DNA from: Arabidopsis thaliana
Lineage: Eukaryota; Streptophyta; Magnoliopsida; Brassicales; Brassicaceae
Direction of reading: 5' to 3'
Length of the DNA: 64,000 nucleotides
Assembly (NCBI RefSeq): GCF_000001735.4
Contig: NC_003070.9
Location: 21,003,971-21,067,970, forward strand
Shown: positions 24,433 through 35,887 of the stretch, piece after piece
How positions within the stretch are numbered: position 1 is the first letter of the stretch
How the letters are laid out: each line of letters begins with the position of its first letter
Notes under the pieces: model-generated
What the model was told of the DNA's origin: nothing
What the model saw: the letters and a program-made list of their open reading frames with translations, nothing else
The model's database searches: none
Made by a program: the position numbers and the translations under genes

Positions 24433-26484
24433 ATGGCTTCCACCGCCGCAACTGCAGCTCTTTCGATCATCAAATCCACCGGTGGCGCCGCCGTTACACG
24501 CTCCTCCCGCGCCTCCTTTGGACACATTCCCTCCACATCTGTCTCCGCACGTCGCCTTGGCTTCTCCGCCGTCGTTGACTCTCGTTTCTCGGTCCACGTG
24601 GCGTCCAAGGTCCACTCCGTGCGCGGAAAGGGCGCCAGGGGAGTGATTACGATGGCGAAGAAGAGTGTTGGAGATCTGAATTCTGTAGATTTGAAGGGGA
24701 AGAAGGTGTTTGTTAGAGCTGATCTCAATGTACCTCTCGATGACAACCAGAATATCACTGACGACACTAGAATCAGAGCCGCCATTCCCACCATCAAGTT
24801 TTTGATTGAGAATGGTGCTAAGGTCATCCTCTCCACTCATTTGGTATGGTTCACAGTTTACCCATCTCTCTAATCAACTCAAATCCACACAAAAGTCTTT
24901 ACATTTTCATCTCTAATTTTCAGGGAAGGCCAAAGGGTGTCACTCCAAAGTTCAGCTTGGCTCCTCTTGTTCCCAGATTATCAGAGCTCCTTGGTATTGA
25001 GGTACTACCCTGATTTTCAACGGATCTGAATCTGTCATCTTGTTGTGGAAATCTCTTGAGGTTTTTGGGGTGTGAAATGTGCAGGTCGTGAAAGCTGATG
25101 ATTGTATTGGTCCAGAAGTGGAAACCTTGGTGGCTTCCCTTCCTGAAGGTGGAGTTTTGCTTCTTGAGAACGTGAGGTTTTACAAGGAGGAAGAGAAGAA
25201 CGAACCTGATTTTGCTAAGAAGCTTGCTTCTCTAGCTGACCTTTATGTCAACGATGCGTTCGGGACTGCTCACAGAGCCCATGCTTCAACAGAGGGAGTC
25301 ACTAAGTTCTTGAAGCCATCAGTTGCTGGTTTCCTTTTGCAAAAGGTGACATTTTGATACAAGATTCTTTCTTAAATTGATTATTGAGGAATTTAGAAGC
25401 ACCACAAGTGCCGCCACTATATCCTTGATCATGAAATAATTGATTGATTGCTTGTTCATCTTTGTCTTTCCATGTAAGAGGTCTAAACTCAAGGTTCAAT
25501 AGGTTTCTCAACTGCAATTTGGAGGAGTCCATTGACTTGAATTGAGTTATGAGTTTGAATTGAATCACATTTGGTTATCTTATATATTTCGCAGGAGTTG
25601 GACTACCTTGTTGGTGCGGTTTCAAACCCAAAGAGACCATTTGCTGCCATTGTGGGAGGTTCCAAGGTCTCATCTAAGATTGGAGTTATCGAATCGCTTC
25701 TTGAGAAATGTGACATCCTTCTGCTTGGTGGTGGAATGATCTTTACATTCTACAAGGCGCAAGGTCTTTCCGTTGGCTCCTCCCTTGTTGAAGAAGACAA
25801 GCTTGAATTGGCTACAACACTCCTTGCCAAGGCTAAGGCCAGAGGAGTCTCTCTGTTGTTACCAACAGATGTTGTGATTGCTGACAAGTTCGCTCCTGAT
25901 GCCAACAGCAAGGTTCGTCTCCAATAACTATTGCTAAAAGCTTGGCATTCTTGGTTGACAGAAAGATTGAAAAATGGTTTTGTTTTTTAAGACTGGATGT
26001 GTTGAGGGTACTGAGTGTAATGTGAATGTTGTAGATTGTGCCAGCATCAGCCATTCCTGATGGGTGGATGGGATTGGACATCGGTCCAGACTCGGTGAAA
26101 ACATTCAACGAAGCTCTGGATACCACGCAGACAGTCATTTGGAATGGACCAATGGGAGTTTTCGAGTTTGAAAAGTTTGCAAAAGGAACTGAGGTGCATA
26201 TAATTCTCTGACTCTTATATACTGTTAGTTGACTCTTTGTTGGAACTAATATGTAGCATGGTTGAATGGCGCAGGCGGTAGCGAATAAACTAGCAGAGCT
26301 AAGCAAAAAGGGAGTGACAACGATAATAGGAGGAGGAGACTCGGTGGCAGCAGTGGAGAAAGTGGGAGTAGCAGGAGTCATGAGTCACATCTCCACAGGT
26401 GGTGGTGCCAGTTTGGAGCTCTTGGAAGGCAAAGTGCTTCCCGGTGTCGTCGCTCTTGATGAAGCAACGCCAGTCACTGTTTAA
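24433..26484 (+). CDS. PGK2: Plastid phosphoglycerate kinase PGK2 (6 exons)
   Basis: Plastid phosphoglycerate kinase, which interconverts 3-phosphoglycerate + ATP and 1,3-bisphosphoglycerate + ADP in the Calvin cycle and plastid glycolysis; by position AT1G56190. Exon 1 (24433-24843) encodes a Ser/Ala/Arg-rich transit peptide of about 70 residues, then the mature start [20 protein letters not shown] and the substrate-binding RADLNVPLD. Then STHLGRPKGV (across intron 1), [85 protein letters not shown], and the C-terminal nucleotide loop [14 protein letters not shown] with [14 protein letters not shown]. Later coding exons fall at about 24924-25002, 25083-25347, 25595-25912, 26035-26192 and 26275-26484. 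All catalytic motifs intact. Codon use is GC-richer than the neighbours. Confidence 0.96.
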
Positions 26485-26881
26485 CAACATCTCTTTATTA
26501 CACCTGAAGGGACCCCCCTAAATGAGTTTCTTCTTCTTATTCTGTTGTAAATCAAAGTCTTTGTTGTACCATCAAATCCATAGAGAGGAGGGACTCTTTT
26601 TGTCTCAAATAAAATCAAATACAGTGACATTCGTTATTTTGAGCAAAACATCAATCAACTGCTCGAAATCATTTTAACCTTGAGAATAGTTTCATCCTCA
26701 AAATAAATTTTCAAGAAAATACGAGGACTCGAAACGAAAAAGGATGTAAATATTCCCACGTGCCGTTTCATTATTGGCTGCAAGTTGCCAAAAGTATACA
26801 TACGCGCAGGTGAAATGGATTTATCTATCTCTAAAGTTGTTCCTTCTTCTCTCCTTCGTCTCCCGTCAAGCTGCTTTAGCC

Positions 26882-27916
26882 ATGGCTATGGCGGCGTCTA
26901 TTATCCAATCTTCTCCGCTCTCCTTCAATAGCAACAACGGTACGCTTTCTTTCTCACTCTATTAGCTCGCCGTATATTTCCTTATGCTCTGGCTCTGGGT
27001 TACGTTTTTTTTTATCCCTAGGGATTTTAAAGATGAGGTATCAAAATTTGGTGTTGATTGAAACTTTTTACCGATCATTTTTTGGACCAAGAGTGTAAAC
27101 CTAGCTTTTTGTTTGATATAGCAAAGCCACGGATTCATAGTTCAGGATCGCTCGGCGGAATCAAAAGCCAAAATAGAGTCTCTCCATTGAGTGCGGTTGG
27201 ATTAAGCTCAGGCCTTGGAAGTAGAAGGAAATCTCTTTTGATATGTCACTCAGCCATTGTTAGTCATCTTAACCTCACATGTCTCTATGGATTGGGATTT
27301 GCTTCACTGAATTGCTTTTTCATTGATAACATCTATCTCTAATTGCAAAATGATCATCTTGTTCTTCTTTGTTATCTCCCTTGCAGAACGCGAAATGCAG
27401 TGAAGGACAAACACAGACCGTTACTCGGGAGTCACCGACTATAACACAGGCTCCTGTACACTGTAAGCTCTCTCACTTTTTCTAGTGTCCTTTGTTTCAT
27501 TTTTGCTTTCTTCTAATGAATAATGGCCTGTCCAAACTCCTGCTAGATTTAGATTTAGGGATAGGAAGCTTTCCAAATGTGTATCTAAAACTATGAATTG
27601 AGATTCTCCCATTACTTACAAAGAGGGTTTAGCTACAAGTCAGAGCTTGTTAGGTGTTTATCTTATCTGAACTATTTTGGATGTGGTCCAAGAGTTCGAA
27701 CTTATTGTGTGTTGGTTTTCAGCTAAGGAGAAATCACCAAGCCTAGACGATGGAGGAGACGGGTTCCCACCGCGAGATGATGGAGATGGTGGTGGAGGAG
27801 GAGGGGGTGGAGGCAACTGGTCGGGTGGGTTCTTCTTCTTTGGTTTTCTGGCCTTCTTGGGTCTATTGAAGGATAAAGAGGGCGAGGAAGATTACCGAGG
27901 GAGCAGAAGGCGATAA
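26882..27916 (+). CDS. EMB1303: Plastid biogenesis protein EMB1303 (4 exons)
   Basis: By position AT1G56200, EMBRYO DEFECTIVE 1303, a plastid protein needed for chloroplast development and embryo growth (recalled; molecular function not established). Exons: 26882-26939, 27122-27258, 27387-27462, 27723-27916, about 154 residues. The N-terminus MAMAASIIQSSPLSFNSNN is a typical transit peptide, continuing basic and Ser-rich to SRRKSLLICHSAI. The third exon is Thr/Ser-rich (SEGQTQTVTRESPTITQ). The last exon is acidic, then a run of glycines, then NWSGGFFFFGFLAFLGLLKD, one hydrophobic segment long enough to enter a membrane, and a charged tail ending YRGSRRR. An ATG at 26815 in another frame opens an overlapping upstream frame of 38 codons (26815-26931), if it is in the mRNA. 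Confidence 0.88.
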
Positions 27917-29407
27917 TAATATGGGCCACTCTTGGTTATCTTATTACAGCTACAGGACTCATTTTGTATCTGTTTCGTTGAGTGGGGGATGATATGCCTT
28001 GTATTCAAGAGAAGAGAGACACGGTTGATTTCAACAAAGCTTATATTGATAACTTTGAAATCCTGGCAAAATAACAAATTCGAACTATAAAGATATATAC
28101 ACTGTATATAGGCAAAAATGAAGCATCTCATTCATTCTTGTCGGTGTGGTTCTTTTGAGGATCTTCAGAAGTTCAAATCAAACGGATTTTGGATAAATCC
28201 AAGCACTATCATTAATTAGATGAAGAGGAAATTCATAAATATAACTATAGATTGTTTAACCGTGATACTCGGTTTAACCGTGATACTCCCTACACTAGCC
28301 TAGATACACTCTCCAACGAGAAAGAAACCAATGGTAAGAATAAGATTGTTGTTAGGAGAAACAACATCTTACTAAGCCTTACATGTCTTCTTAGAGATGA
28401 GAAGGTAAATGATCCTAACTATTATATACCTAATTTCAAACTAGTGTTCACATATTTTTGATTTTGATATCAAATGGATTTTTGCCTGCTATCATGAGTT
28501 TTACCTGACTAAGCACGAATATCTCTTGAGTCACGGGGATCAGTCAAAAACCAAAATACATGAGACATTGAGCGTAGCTTACTATTAGGTACTTTTCTAC
28601 TTACTCCATCAATAGAGTTCACAATGTGACCAGAAATAAGTTGTTGTTGTTCTACGACAAAGAAGTCAATATATACACAAAAAAAAAGTCAATATATACA
28701 AAAATGAAAAAGGTTAGATTTAAGTCAATTTTTATCATTTTTTGTTTATTTCTATGACAACATCGCTTAAGCCTGTTTGTTTACATGCATCAACATCACT
28801 TTGTTTTTGTTTTTTTTTCCTTGTATTTCAAATTAAGTAACGAAGTAAAAAATAAATGGTCATTTTAGCAATTTTGAAAACTCTCACTACAGTTTTCAAA
28901 ACAATTTCTATAAATTGTTATGTTAAATAATCTAAAATTAAGTATTCCGAGTTCCGTCCATTTTCTAATTAACGCAACGTTCACATATTTTTTTAAAACA
29001 ATCTACTCATATTCGGTTCAATTTTCTTCTTCCAATAACGTTCACATTTCACCAATACACAATTTATACTGATTTACTACTTAATTTTAGTTATAACCTC
29101 AAAACAATAAAGTACCATAAATTTTGAAATCTAAAACCTCTATATATGTTTGCATATTATATTTGTAAATTCTATTTCTCTACGTTGAGAAAAAGTGAAT
29201 AATGAAAGAGTCGGTTTTCCTCATTACCATAAAAGCGGGGTTGAAAAGAACATATACAAATGTCGTTAATCTTTTATCCAATACTCTCTGTTTTGCCTTG
29301 TGAAAATACAATAGTTTCTCAAAATCCTTCATTGTTTGATCTTACAAACTTATAATACTGAACTTAGCCATCACGTTTCCATTTTTTTTGGTAGACATCA
29401 CGTTTCC

Positions 29408-29463
29408 ATTTATGTCGTGCATGTCAGATATTTATGTCGTGCATGTCAGATATTTATGTCGTT
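29408..29463. repeat. 22-bp tandem repeat, about 2.5 copies
   Basis: A unit with core tatttatgtcgtgcatgtca is repeated head to tail, with the last copy cut after tgtcgt. It follows a separate short duplication of acatcacgtttccat. No coding context. Confidence 0.8.
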
Positions 29464-30498
29464 GCGGGATTTAAAAATAAACTAAGTATGTAACTAAATA
29501 CTATATAGTACATTGAATGGATTTATTTCTCTTATATGATTTTGTTTTATTTATTCAAGTTTGATAAACTACATAAGAATTCGGAAAAACTGTTATTTGG
29601 TGCACTTTTGATCAAATATGATTTTGTTTATATATTTATAGTCTTTTGCTTAAATATTTAATATTTTATTCATGTAGAAAAATGATATTAACACCAACTT
29701 CTAGAGTTTAAACTATAAGTTTGATTATCTTACTAAAACTTTAAGCCTTGTGTTAATGGACAAATTCATTTGATAGCATTAATGACGAAATTATTTTCAG
29801 AATTATTTACAACATTGCATTGATGGGCTAATTAAATTATGGTCAATTATGTTATAAGTACGTTTTATACACTTTGCACAAAGGATAAAACGTTTCCATA
29901 ACAATAAACAATTATAATAGCTTTATAGCTTTATTCTTCAATTATAATTATAAAGTTATTTTTCAGGTATTTGAGTTATTTTTGGGTTTTTGGTTACTTT
30001 TGGATATTTTTTCAGATAAAAAGTATCAAATCCAAACAGATACCAATAAATTTTCGGTTCTAAACCGGTTCTTATTTTAGATAATAGAATCGATTCAAAT
30101 CCAAAAAAATCAGAACCGAAACCATACCGAAATTTTAAAAATACCCGAAATGGAACCAAAATTTATTTATGATCTTAATAACCATTTAAAGGAAAGCATT
30201 ATCCCATCAAGTATAAAACAATCTTTAATTATAAAGCATATATATCATCCAAAACATTATTTTTTCGTCACTGAACCTTTCTAGAAAATGTCACACTGCC
30301 TCAGCCATATATCTTATGTCTGCTAGCCCATCTACCATAGTGTTAAGAAATAATCGTGAGAACTACTCACTACTGAGTAGAAATTAATGGCTATTCTCCT
30401 ACACATGCATGTATATATATGGTTTAAGAAAAAGATGAATATTAACTCAGCAATATATATTTTTTTACTTATTTGTGTTGATGATATTTAAAATTTTT

Positions 30499-30641
30499 GG
30501 TTAGCGCGGCAAATCTGAATACTAACGAGGCAAATTAAATTTGTTAGCGAGGCAAATCTAAGCCAGTTATAATTTAATACTATTTATTAAACCTAAAAAA
30601 ACGTGGTATATATATCCTGTTAGCGAGGCAAATCTGAATAT
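30499..30641. repeat. Dispersed copies of a gttagcgaggcaaatctgaa motif
   Basis: Near-identical copies of the motif lie at about 30500, 30522 (partial, aacgaggcaaatt), 30542 and 30619. Spacing is irregular (about 20, 20 and 77 bases) and the separating DNA is AT-rich and not repeated. Function unknown. Confidence 0.7.
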
Positions 30642-31058
30642 GCAGTGATAAAGAAAAGCTAAAGCAACAAAAAGATAATAGATAGGTATTTGATATTTCC
30701 ATGAAGAGATCACGAGAAGAATCTCAAGGTGGCGGCAACCATAACAGATTTGTTGATGAGGTATATCGTCTACTTTGCTCAATTCTCTCTGTTTCTACTC
30801 CATAATATGAAGTATTCCGAAATTTGTTTTTTTCAAAATCCCATCAATTTATACCAAATTGATAGAACAAAAGCCAAACTCTACAATTTTTTCTCTGAAA
30901 TTAACAATTCTCAAATACCACAAGTTAAAGTTTAATCATAATAATACAAAGTGTAATAGGTGGGGATAAGTATGTGCATTTTAGATCGGGTTATCAAACT
31001 CTACTGTACATGATATGAACTATCCAAATTTCATCTAAATGTAGTTATATGTATTGGG

Positions 31059-31061
<3 letters not shown>

Positions 31062-31104
<43 letters not shown>
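31062..31104. repeat. (AT)n microsatellite
   Basis: About 43 bases of uninterrupted AT dinucleotides. Two similar tracts are at 55995-56032 and 58268-58308. Confidence 0.97.
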
Positions 31105-31111
<7 letters not shown>

Positions 31112-31744
31112 CTATCAAGTACAAGTGTATGGCGCTGTTGTCTGCGATATCCAAATTATATGGTTAGGTGACTAATTTTTTTAAATTATAATTGTTTACA
31201 CTCTTAAAATATTCAAATTTCTTAAAATTATCCAAAATTATTTGCAATCGACCAAAATATTTAAACTTGAAGCCAACATTTACTTGCTGGAATAGTGATT
31301 TCAAATACTCGAATTATTCATACCATACTTAACTCATATTTTCTTATACTCTAACTATTTATACCTTAACTACTCACATATATCTTGTATCTACTGCACA
31401 ATCTTTTTACAGAAATGAAAAAGCCTAGTGAATGTCTGAATGGAACTACTACAATGTAAATAACTTTTTTATTACTTGGATGTTTTGTTTAGTAGTTTCC
31501 GTGAATAATGGTATATTTTCGAAACTTTAGTAACTTTGAGGATCTCTTTACAATTTTCAATTATTTAAAAGTGTAACCAAATTTTTAAAACCAGCTAAAA
31601 AGCTCATATCCCCATCCTTTATAATAAAGTCATAATGAATTCCCCATAATCTTTTGCATTCCCCAACACACACTCCTGTCTCTCTTTCTATCTCTCTCTT
31701 CCACTTCAAACTTCAAAGATCTCACAACTTCTTTGAGTTTTGTA

Positions 31745-33049
31745 ATGGCAACAGATGAAATGAAATCAGAAACTAAAAAAACAGAACATAAGCAAAAACA
31801 ATCTACACAAATCAAACAAGACCTTCCTCCTCCGACCATACCACCTCTTCCACTTCCTTACAAGGTAAGTTATTTAGTTCCCCTTCATGCACATAACTAT
31901 AACATAGTTTCCCACATTTTACATATTATTTTTTTCTTATACTCTTCGACTCAAAAGTTTTGAGTTTTTTTTTTGTTTGTACTCGTAGTCATGCACCTTG
32001 AAAGTTTCTATTCACTGCGAAGGCTGCAAAAGAAAAGTCAAAAAAATACTTACCAGCATTGAAGGTACATAACATAAAAAAATTCACTTATATTTTTTTG
32101 GTTATAAGTAAAAATGTTTTGCCATAATTCGTTTTGTTTTGTGGTTATAGGTGTTTTTAAAGTGGACATTGATGTGAAACAGCATAAAGTAACGGTGATA
32201 GGAATCATCTCGCCGGAGATTCTGTTAAAGAAGCTTAACAAAGCTGGTAAAAACGCTGAACAACTGCCGGAGATACCCGACCCGGTTGACAACAAACCCA
32301 AACCCGTCGACCCGAAAGAGAAGAACAAGAAGAAGAAGAAAGAAGAGAAAGTGCAAATAACCAATGAAGCTACTTCTTCCGGTATAGATAATCCGGAAAA
32401 ACCCGGTTCTGGAGAGTGTGATAAACCGGAATCTGAAAAACCCGTCGACGAAAAGTGTCTTTCCGGTGACGGCGGTGAAACTTCCGGTCCTGTGAAAGAG
32501 GAAAAAAAGGACGTTCTTAAGGAGAAAGATTCTGGGAAGGAAGAATCTCCGTCACCACCGGCGGATTCTTCGGCTCCGGCGGCGGAGAAGAAAGCTGAAG
32601 ACACCGGTGGAGCTGTCCCTGATAATGGCAAAGTTGGTAAAAAGAAGAAAAAGAAAGGGCAAAGTTTGGCTACTACTAACAATCCTACCGATGGACCTGC
32701 CCGTACTCAATCACTTCCTCCGCCCACTGCAACAGATTATGACCGTCCAATTAATCAGATCAACGACCACCATATAACAACCACTAATAATCCGCCACGT
32801 CACGATCTGTATCCTTATCCTGCACAAGGCTATTATGCGCCGCAAGTCATGTATGGCGTAAGTTATAACGTTGCTCAACCTCCGGTGAGTGTAGACGCTG
32901 CGTCGTATTATACACCTCCACCACCGTATTCGTATGCGTACATGCACAACGGTTATCAACCGTCCGATCAAAACCCTTGTCAACCTCGGCCGTCAGATTC
33001 GTTTGAGTTATTCAGCGATGAGAATCCAAACGGTTGTGCGATAATGTGA
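31745..33049 (+). CDS. Heavy-metal-associated isoprenylated plant protein (3 exons)
   Basis: By position AT1G56210, a HIPP-type metallochaperone-like protein of about 363 residues. Exons: 31745-31864, 31989-32064, 32151-33049. The HMA domain straddles the introns, at about residues 41-110: SCTLKVSIHCEGCKRKVKKI with the metal-binding CxxC (CEGC), then GVFKVDIDVKQHKVTVIGI and PEILLKKLNKAGKNAE. The middle is strongly charged, Lys/Glu/Pro-rich (KEKNKKKKKEEK, GKVGKKKKKKGQ). The C-terminal part is Pro/Tyr-rich (YYTPPPPYSYAYMHNGY). It ends in CAIM, a CaaX box, so farnesylation and membrane attachment are expected. Family members bind Cd, Cu or Zn or act in stress signalling; the substrate here is unknown. 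The first exon is hydrophilic with a Pro-rich end, giving no sign of a signal peptide. Confidence 0.92.
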
Positions 33050-34225
33050 TGTCAAATTACCAAAAGGACCTTGAACTCTGCTTATACGCCTTGTATGACT
33101 TAAGGATGGTTTCGTAATTTGAAGTTCTTTCACGTGCAAGTTAGCTTAATGGTGTTTCTAGTTAAGTTTATTTTAATGAATGTTGTATTAGTTTTATAAC
33201 TATGATTATGATTATGTTAAGATAAAGATTAAGCTTTCATTTCTTTTTTGGCAGCTTTTGTTTTGATTTAATGATTTAGAGATCCTTTTAATAACTTTTT
33301 GCTTGATTTTAAAAATTATTTATATGCTTTATTTGTTTCTTTACTCTTCTTTTTTTTGTTATTGACTGGATCTTTTTGCCTTTAGAGTTCTCAAAAGAAA
33401 ATTAGTTTGTGGTTAAGCTAATGTTGAAGTAGAAAAGATGACAAGAAAGCAAGAAATGTGGAAAATGAATTGATGCAATGCTTAGTTGTAAGAGGGAAGT
33501 GTGATGTGTAAAGTGTAGAAGCTGATTGAGCATTTTGATTTGGCTGTTTTGTTTTCTTTTCATATAGTCACATATCTTATAATTACTTATGGAGGACATT
33601 GTTTGATAGCTTTTTAGTTTGCTTTTTTCTTCTTTTCTTTTTTTTTGACTTTGTCGACAAACCATGGCATTTATTTTTTAGTTTGGTAAAAATGTTTTGT
33701 CAAACATCTAAGAAAATCGTATCTTTAAGTTGACAAAAATTTTAGTTCGGCTAGGTTACTGGGGGCAACTCTCTCCTGAAACACAAACAATTACTAAAGT
33801 CCTTTTCTCATTCTTTTCACTTTATTTTTATTAATTGATAGTACAAATCCTAAAGTCCAAAAGCAATGATAAAATTTACTACTTTATTATTGGTTCATAG
33901 TTATGGAAACTGTATAAAATATAGATTATGGAGTTTTAGTGCAACTTTTTAATCTATATTTTTTAACATAAATATGTAAATTTTATTTCATGAAGAGTTG
34001 ATTTACACACATTGTCTGCATAAAAATATTTGTGACATGCTTCTTCTTTTTAAAACGCTTTCCCACGTATTTCATTCTAATTGATGAGCGATAAATCATT
34101 CCCAAAATTAATACTAGTATCTCTAACTATAACACTAAGAATCAATTTGTGTTTGTGTTTCTCATCTCTTCATTGCTTTATTCAATTGTCACACAGAAAA
34201 TAATACGAGTTATACAATGGCGTAA

Positions 34226-34872
34226 GGCCATCTCCAACGTAACGGTAAAACTGCATTTTGATGTGATGCAGTATACTTTTTCACTCCAATCCAACTGTAA
34301 ATATTACACTAAAATAGTGTGATTCTTTTATTTTGTACAGTACTCCACTATATTTGGCATGTTACTGTAGCGACAGTAAAATTAAATATATACTTTTTTT
34401 ACTTTAAAATCATTACATATGAATATAGCTTATTTAGGTATATCATATTAAATATGATTTGTATTGTCATTTAATAATCTAATTCAATTTTGTAAGTGAA
34501 AAATGATATATCAAAACTATTTATGTATTTTTTAATTTTGATAATATGATTATGAAATATTAATCAGTAGAAGATATAAAAATTATAACAAAAGATTGAT
34601 TGAAATACATAACAAAGTTTAATTAACCATTGAAAATATAAACTTACGAAAATTATAGCTATTTTGATATATAAATTGTAATTTGTATTAATCAATAAAT
34701 TAAAAATATTAAATATAAAAATAATATTAGTTTAATAATATAATAATAGAAAATATTATTTTTAGTGTAATATTTAGTGTTGTGATTGAAGATGAAAAAT
34801 ATTTTAGTGTTGAATCTACACCAAATATAGTGTTATTTTAGCACCAATATAATGTTATGGTTGGAGATGCCC
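34226..34872. mobile_element. PIF/Harbinger-like MITE, 647 bp, TAA target duplication
   Basis: The left end GGCCATCTCCAACGTAACG is the inverted counterpart of the right end, which read in reverse is GGGCATCTCCAACCATAAC. The element is flanked on both sides by TAA (34223-34225 and 34873-34875), the 3-bp target duplication expected of PIF/Harbinger transposons. Similarity between the two arms continues inward (taaatattacactaaaa versus tttagtgtaatattta). The interior is AT-rich with no coding capacity, so this is a non-autonomous copy. Confidence 0.8.
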
Positions 34873-35648
34873 TAAGTAAAATGGGCAAAGGGACATGCAA
34901 TTTAAGTGATTTTGACCTTTCAAATCTAAATTTCATTGTCATATTTATTGTCCGAAATTGAAGGCAAACTAGATGATAAGGAAACAAAAAGAAAATATTA
35001 AAGGCTCATGTACTTGTTGCTTTCCTCTAGACCAAGAAGGTTTAATTATGGGCTTCGATAAATGTAAAATTTCTATAAAAAAAAAGAAAGCTGAAAATGT
35101 GCAATGCTCGAGAAAAGGTAGGGAGGTTTTAGGAGAGGTGTAATCTAGAAATAATTGACATTTTCATTTGTCTATTATCAATGACGTCAGAAAATATGTT
35201 ACTTAAAAACGGTACTCTAATGCTTTTTATAATCTTAAATTCTGTCCTTTTCATTAAATCATGTTTTCAGTTTATGTTACTAAATGTAAGAACCCTGAAT
35301 AGTCATGACTTTTATTACGAGACTGCGACAAAACATAAAATGTTAAATTTTGTTGATCTCATAGAACTCCCCCATCTGAAGAAAAATAAAAAAATAACTC
35401 TCCCATAAAAACAAATGAACGAAGACAAGAGAAACAAATCACAGTCACAGAAAACTTATTAAAGTATATAAGGACCTAAAGTTTACAAAACTTCGTTAGA
35501 ACAAATATGCTGACACAAAATTTGTATTAATCCACCGTAGGTATATAATCTAGATTAGTCAGTTGTGCATAAATATTTAATTTCGGATTCCCAATAAAAA
35601 TGTATTACTTCACAAATGATCCATGGGGATTTTGAAATATATGACTAT

Positions 35649-35887
35649 TGGTTCTGTTTTTAAATAGTTATCGTTTAAGAATTTTACACAGAAATTAAGA
35701 AAACAATTAAATTTTTTATTTTACTCTTGTTTACTGATTTTCTAATCTTTTTACTGGTTAAAACATTAAAACTATGAGGATAAAACTAATTTTTTTACCA
35801 AACATATATTTTAAAATCAAAAACGACAATTATTAGGAAACAAAATTTTAGTGTTAGAACAACAACTAAATTAAAACAGAAGGAGTG
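35649..35887. mobile_element. Probable small MITE
   Basis: The left end ttctgtttttaaatagttat and the reverse complement of the right end, ttctgttttaatttagttgt, are similar. Interior about 240 bases, AT-rich, non-coding. Target duplication not clear. Confidence 0.45.

Larger units (their letters stand above)
27917..31744. other. Gene-free, AT-rich spacer with small repeats
   Basis: About 3.8 kb. It contains an 18-bp tandem pair at 28254-28288 (tttaaccgtgatactc core), a 22-bp tandem at 29408-29463 (tatttatgtcgtgcatgtca core), a stretch near 29950-30150 rich in degenerate aaccgaa/ggttcggt motifs as often found in decayed transposons, four copies of a gcgaggcaaat motif at 30500-30640 and an (AT)n tract at 31062-31104. 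The last part is the promoter of the heavy-metal-associated gene. No supported gene. Confidence 0.6.

Noticed and set aside
24382..24840. Long minus-strand ORFs over PGK2 exon 1
   Set aside because: Caused by the GC-rich transit peptide exon on the opposite strand; the PGK frame is unmistakable.
29956..30159. 67-codon minus-strand frame rich in aromatic residues
   Set aside because: Translation of degenerate aaccgaa/ggttcggt repeat sequence, not a gene.
32050..32682. 210-codon minus-strand ORF over the heavy-metal-associated gene
   Set aside because: Mirror of Lys/Glu/Pro-rich coding sequence (Ser/Phe/Leu runs); no family features.
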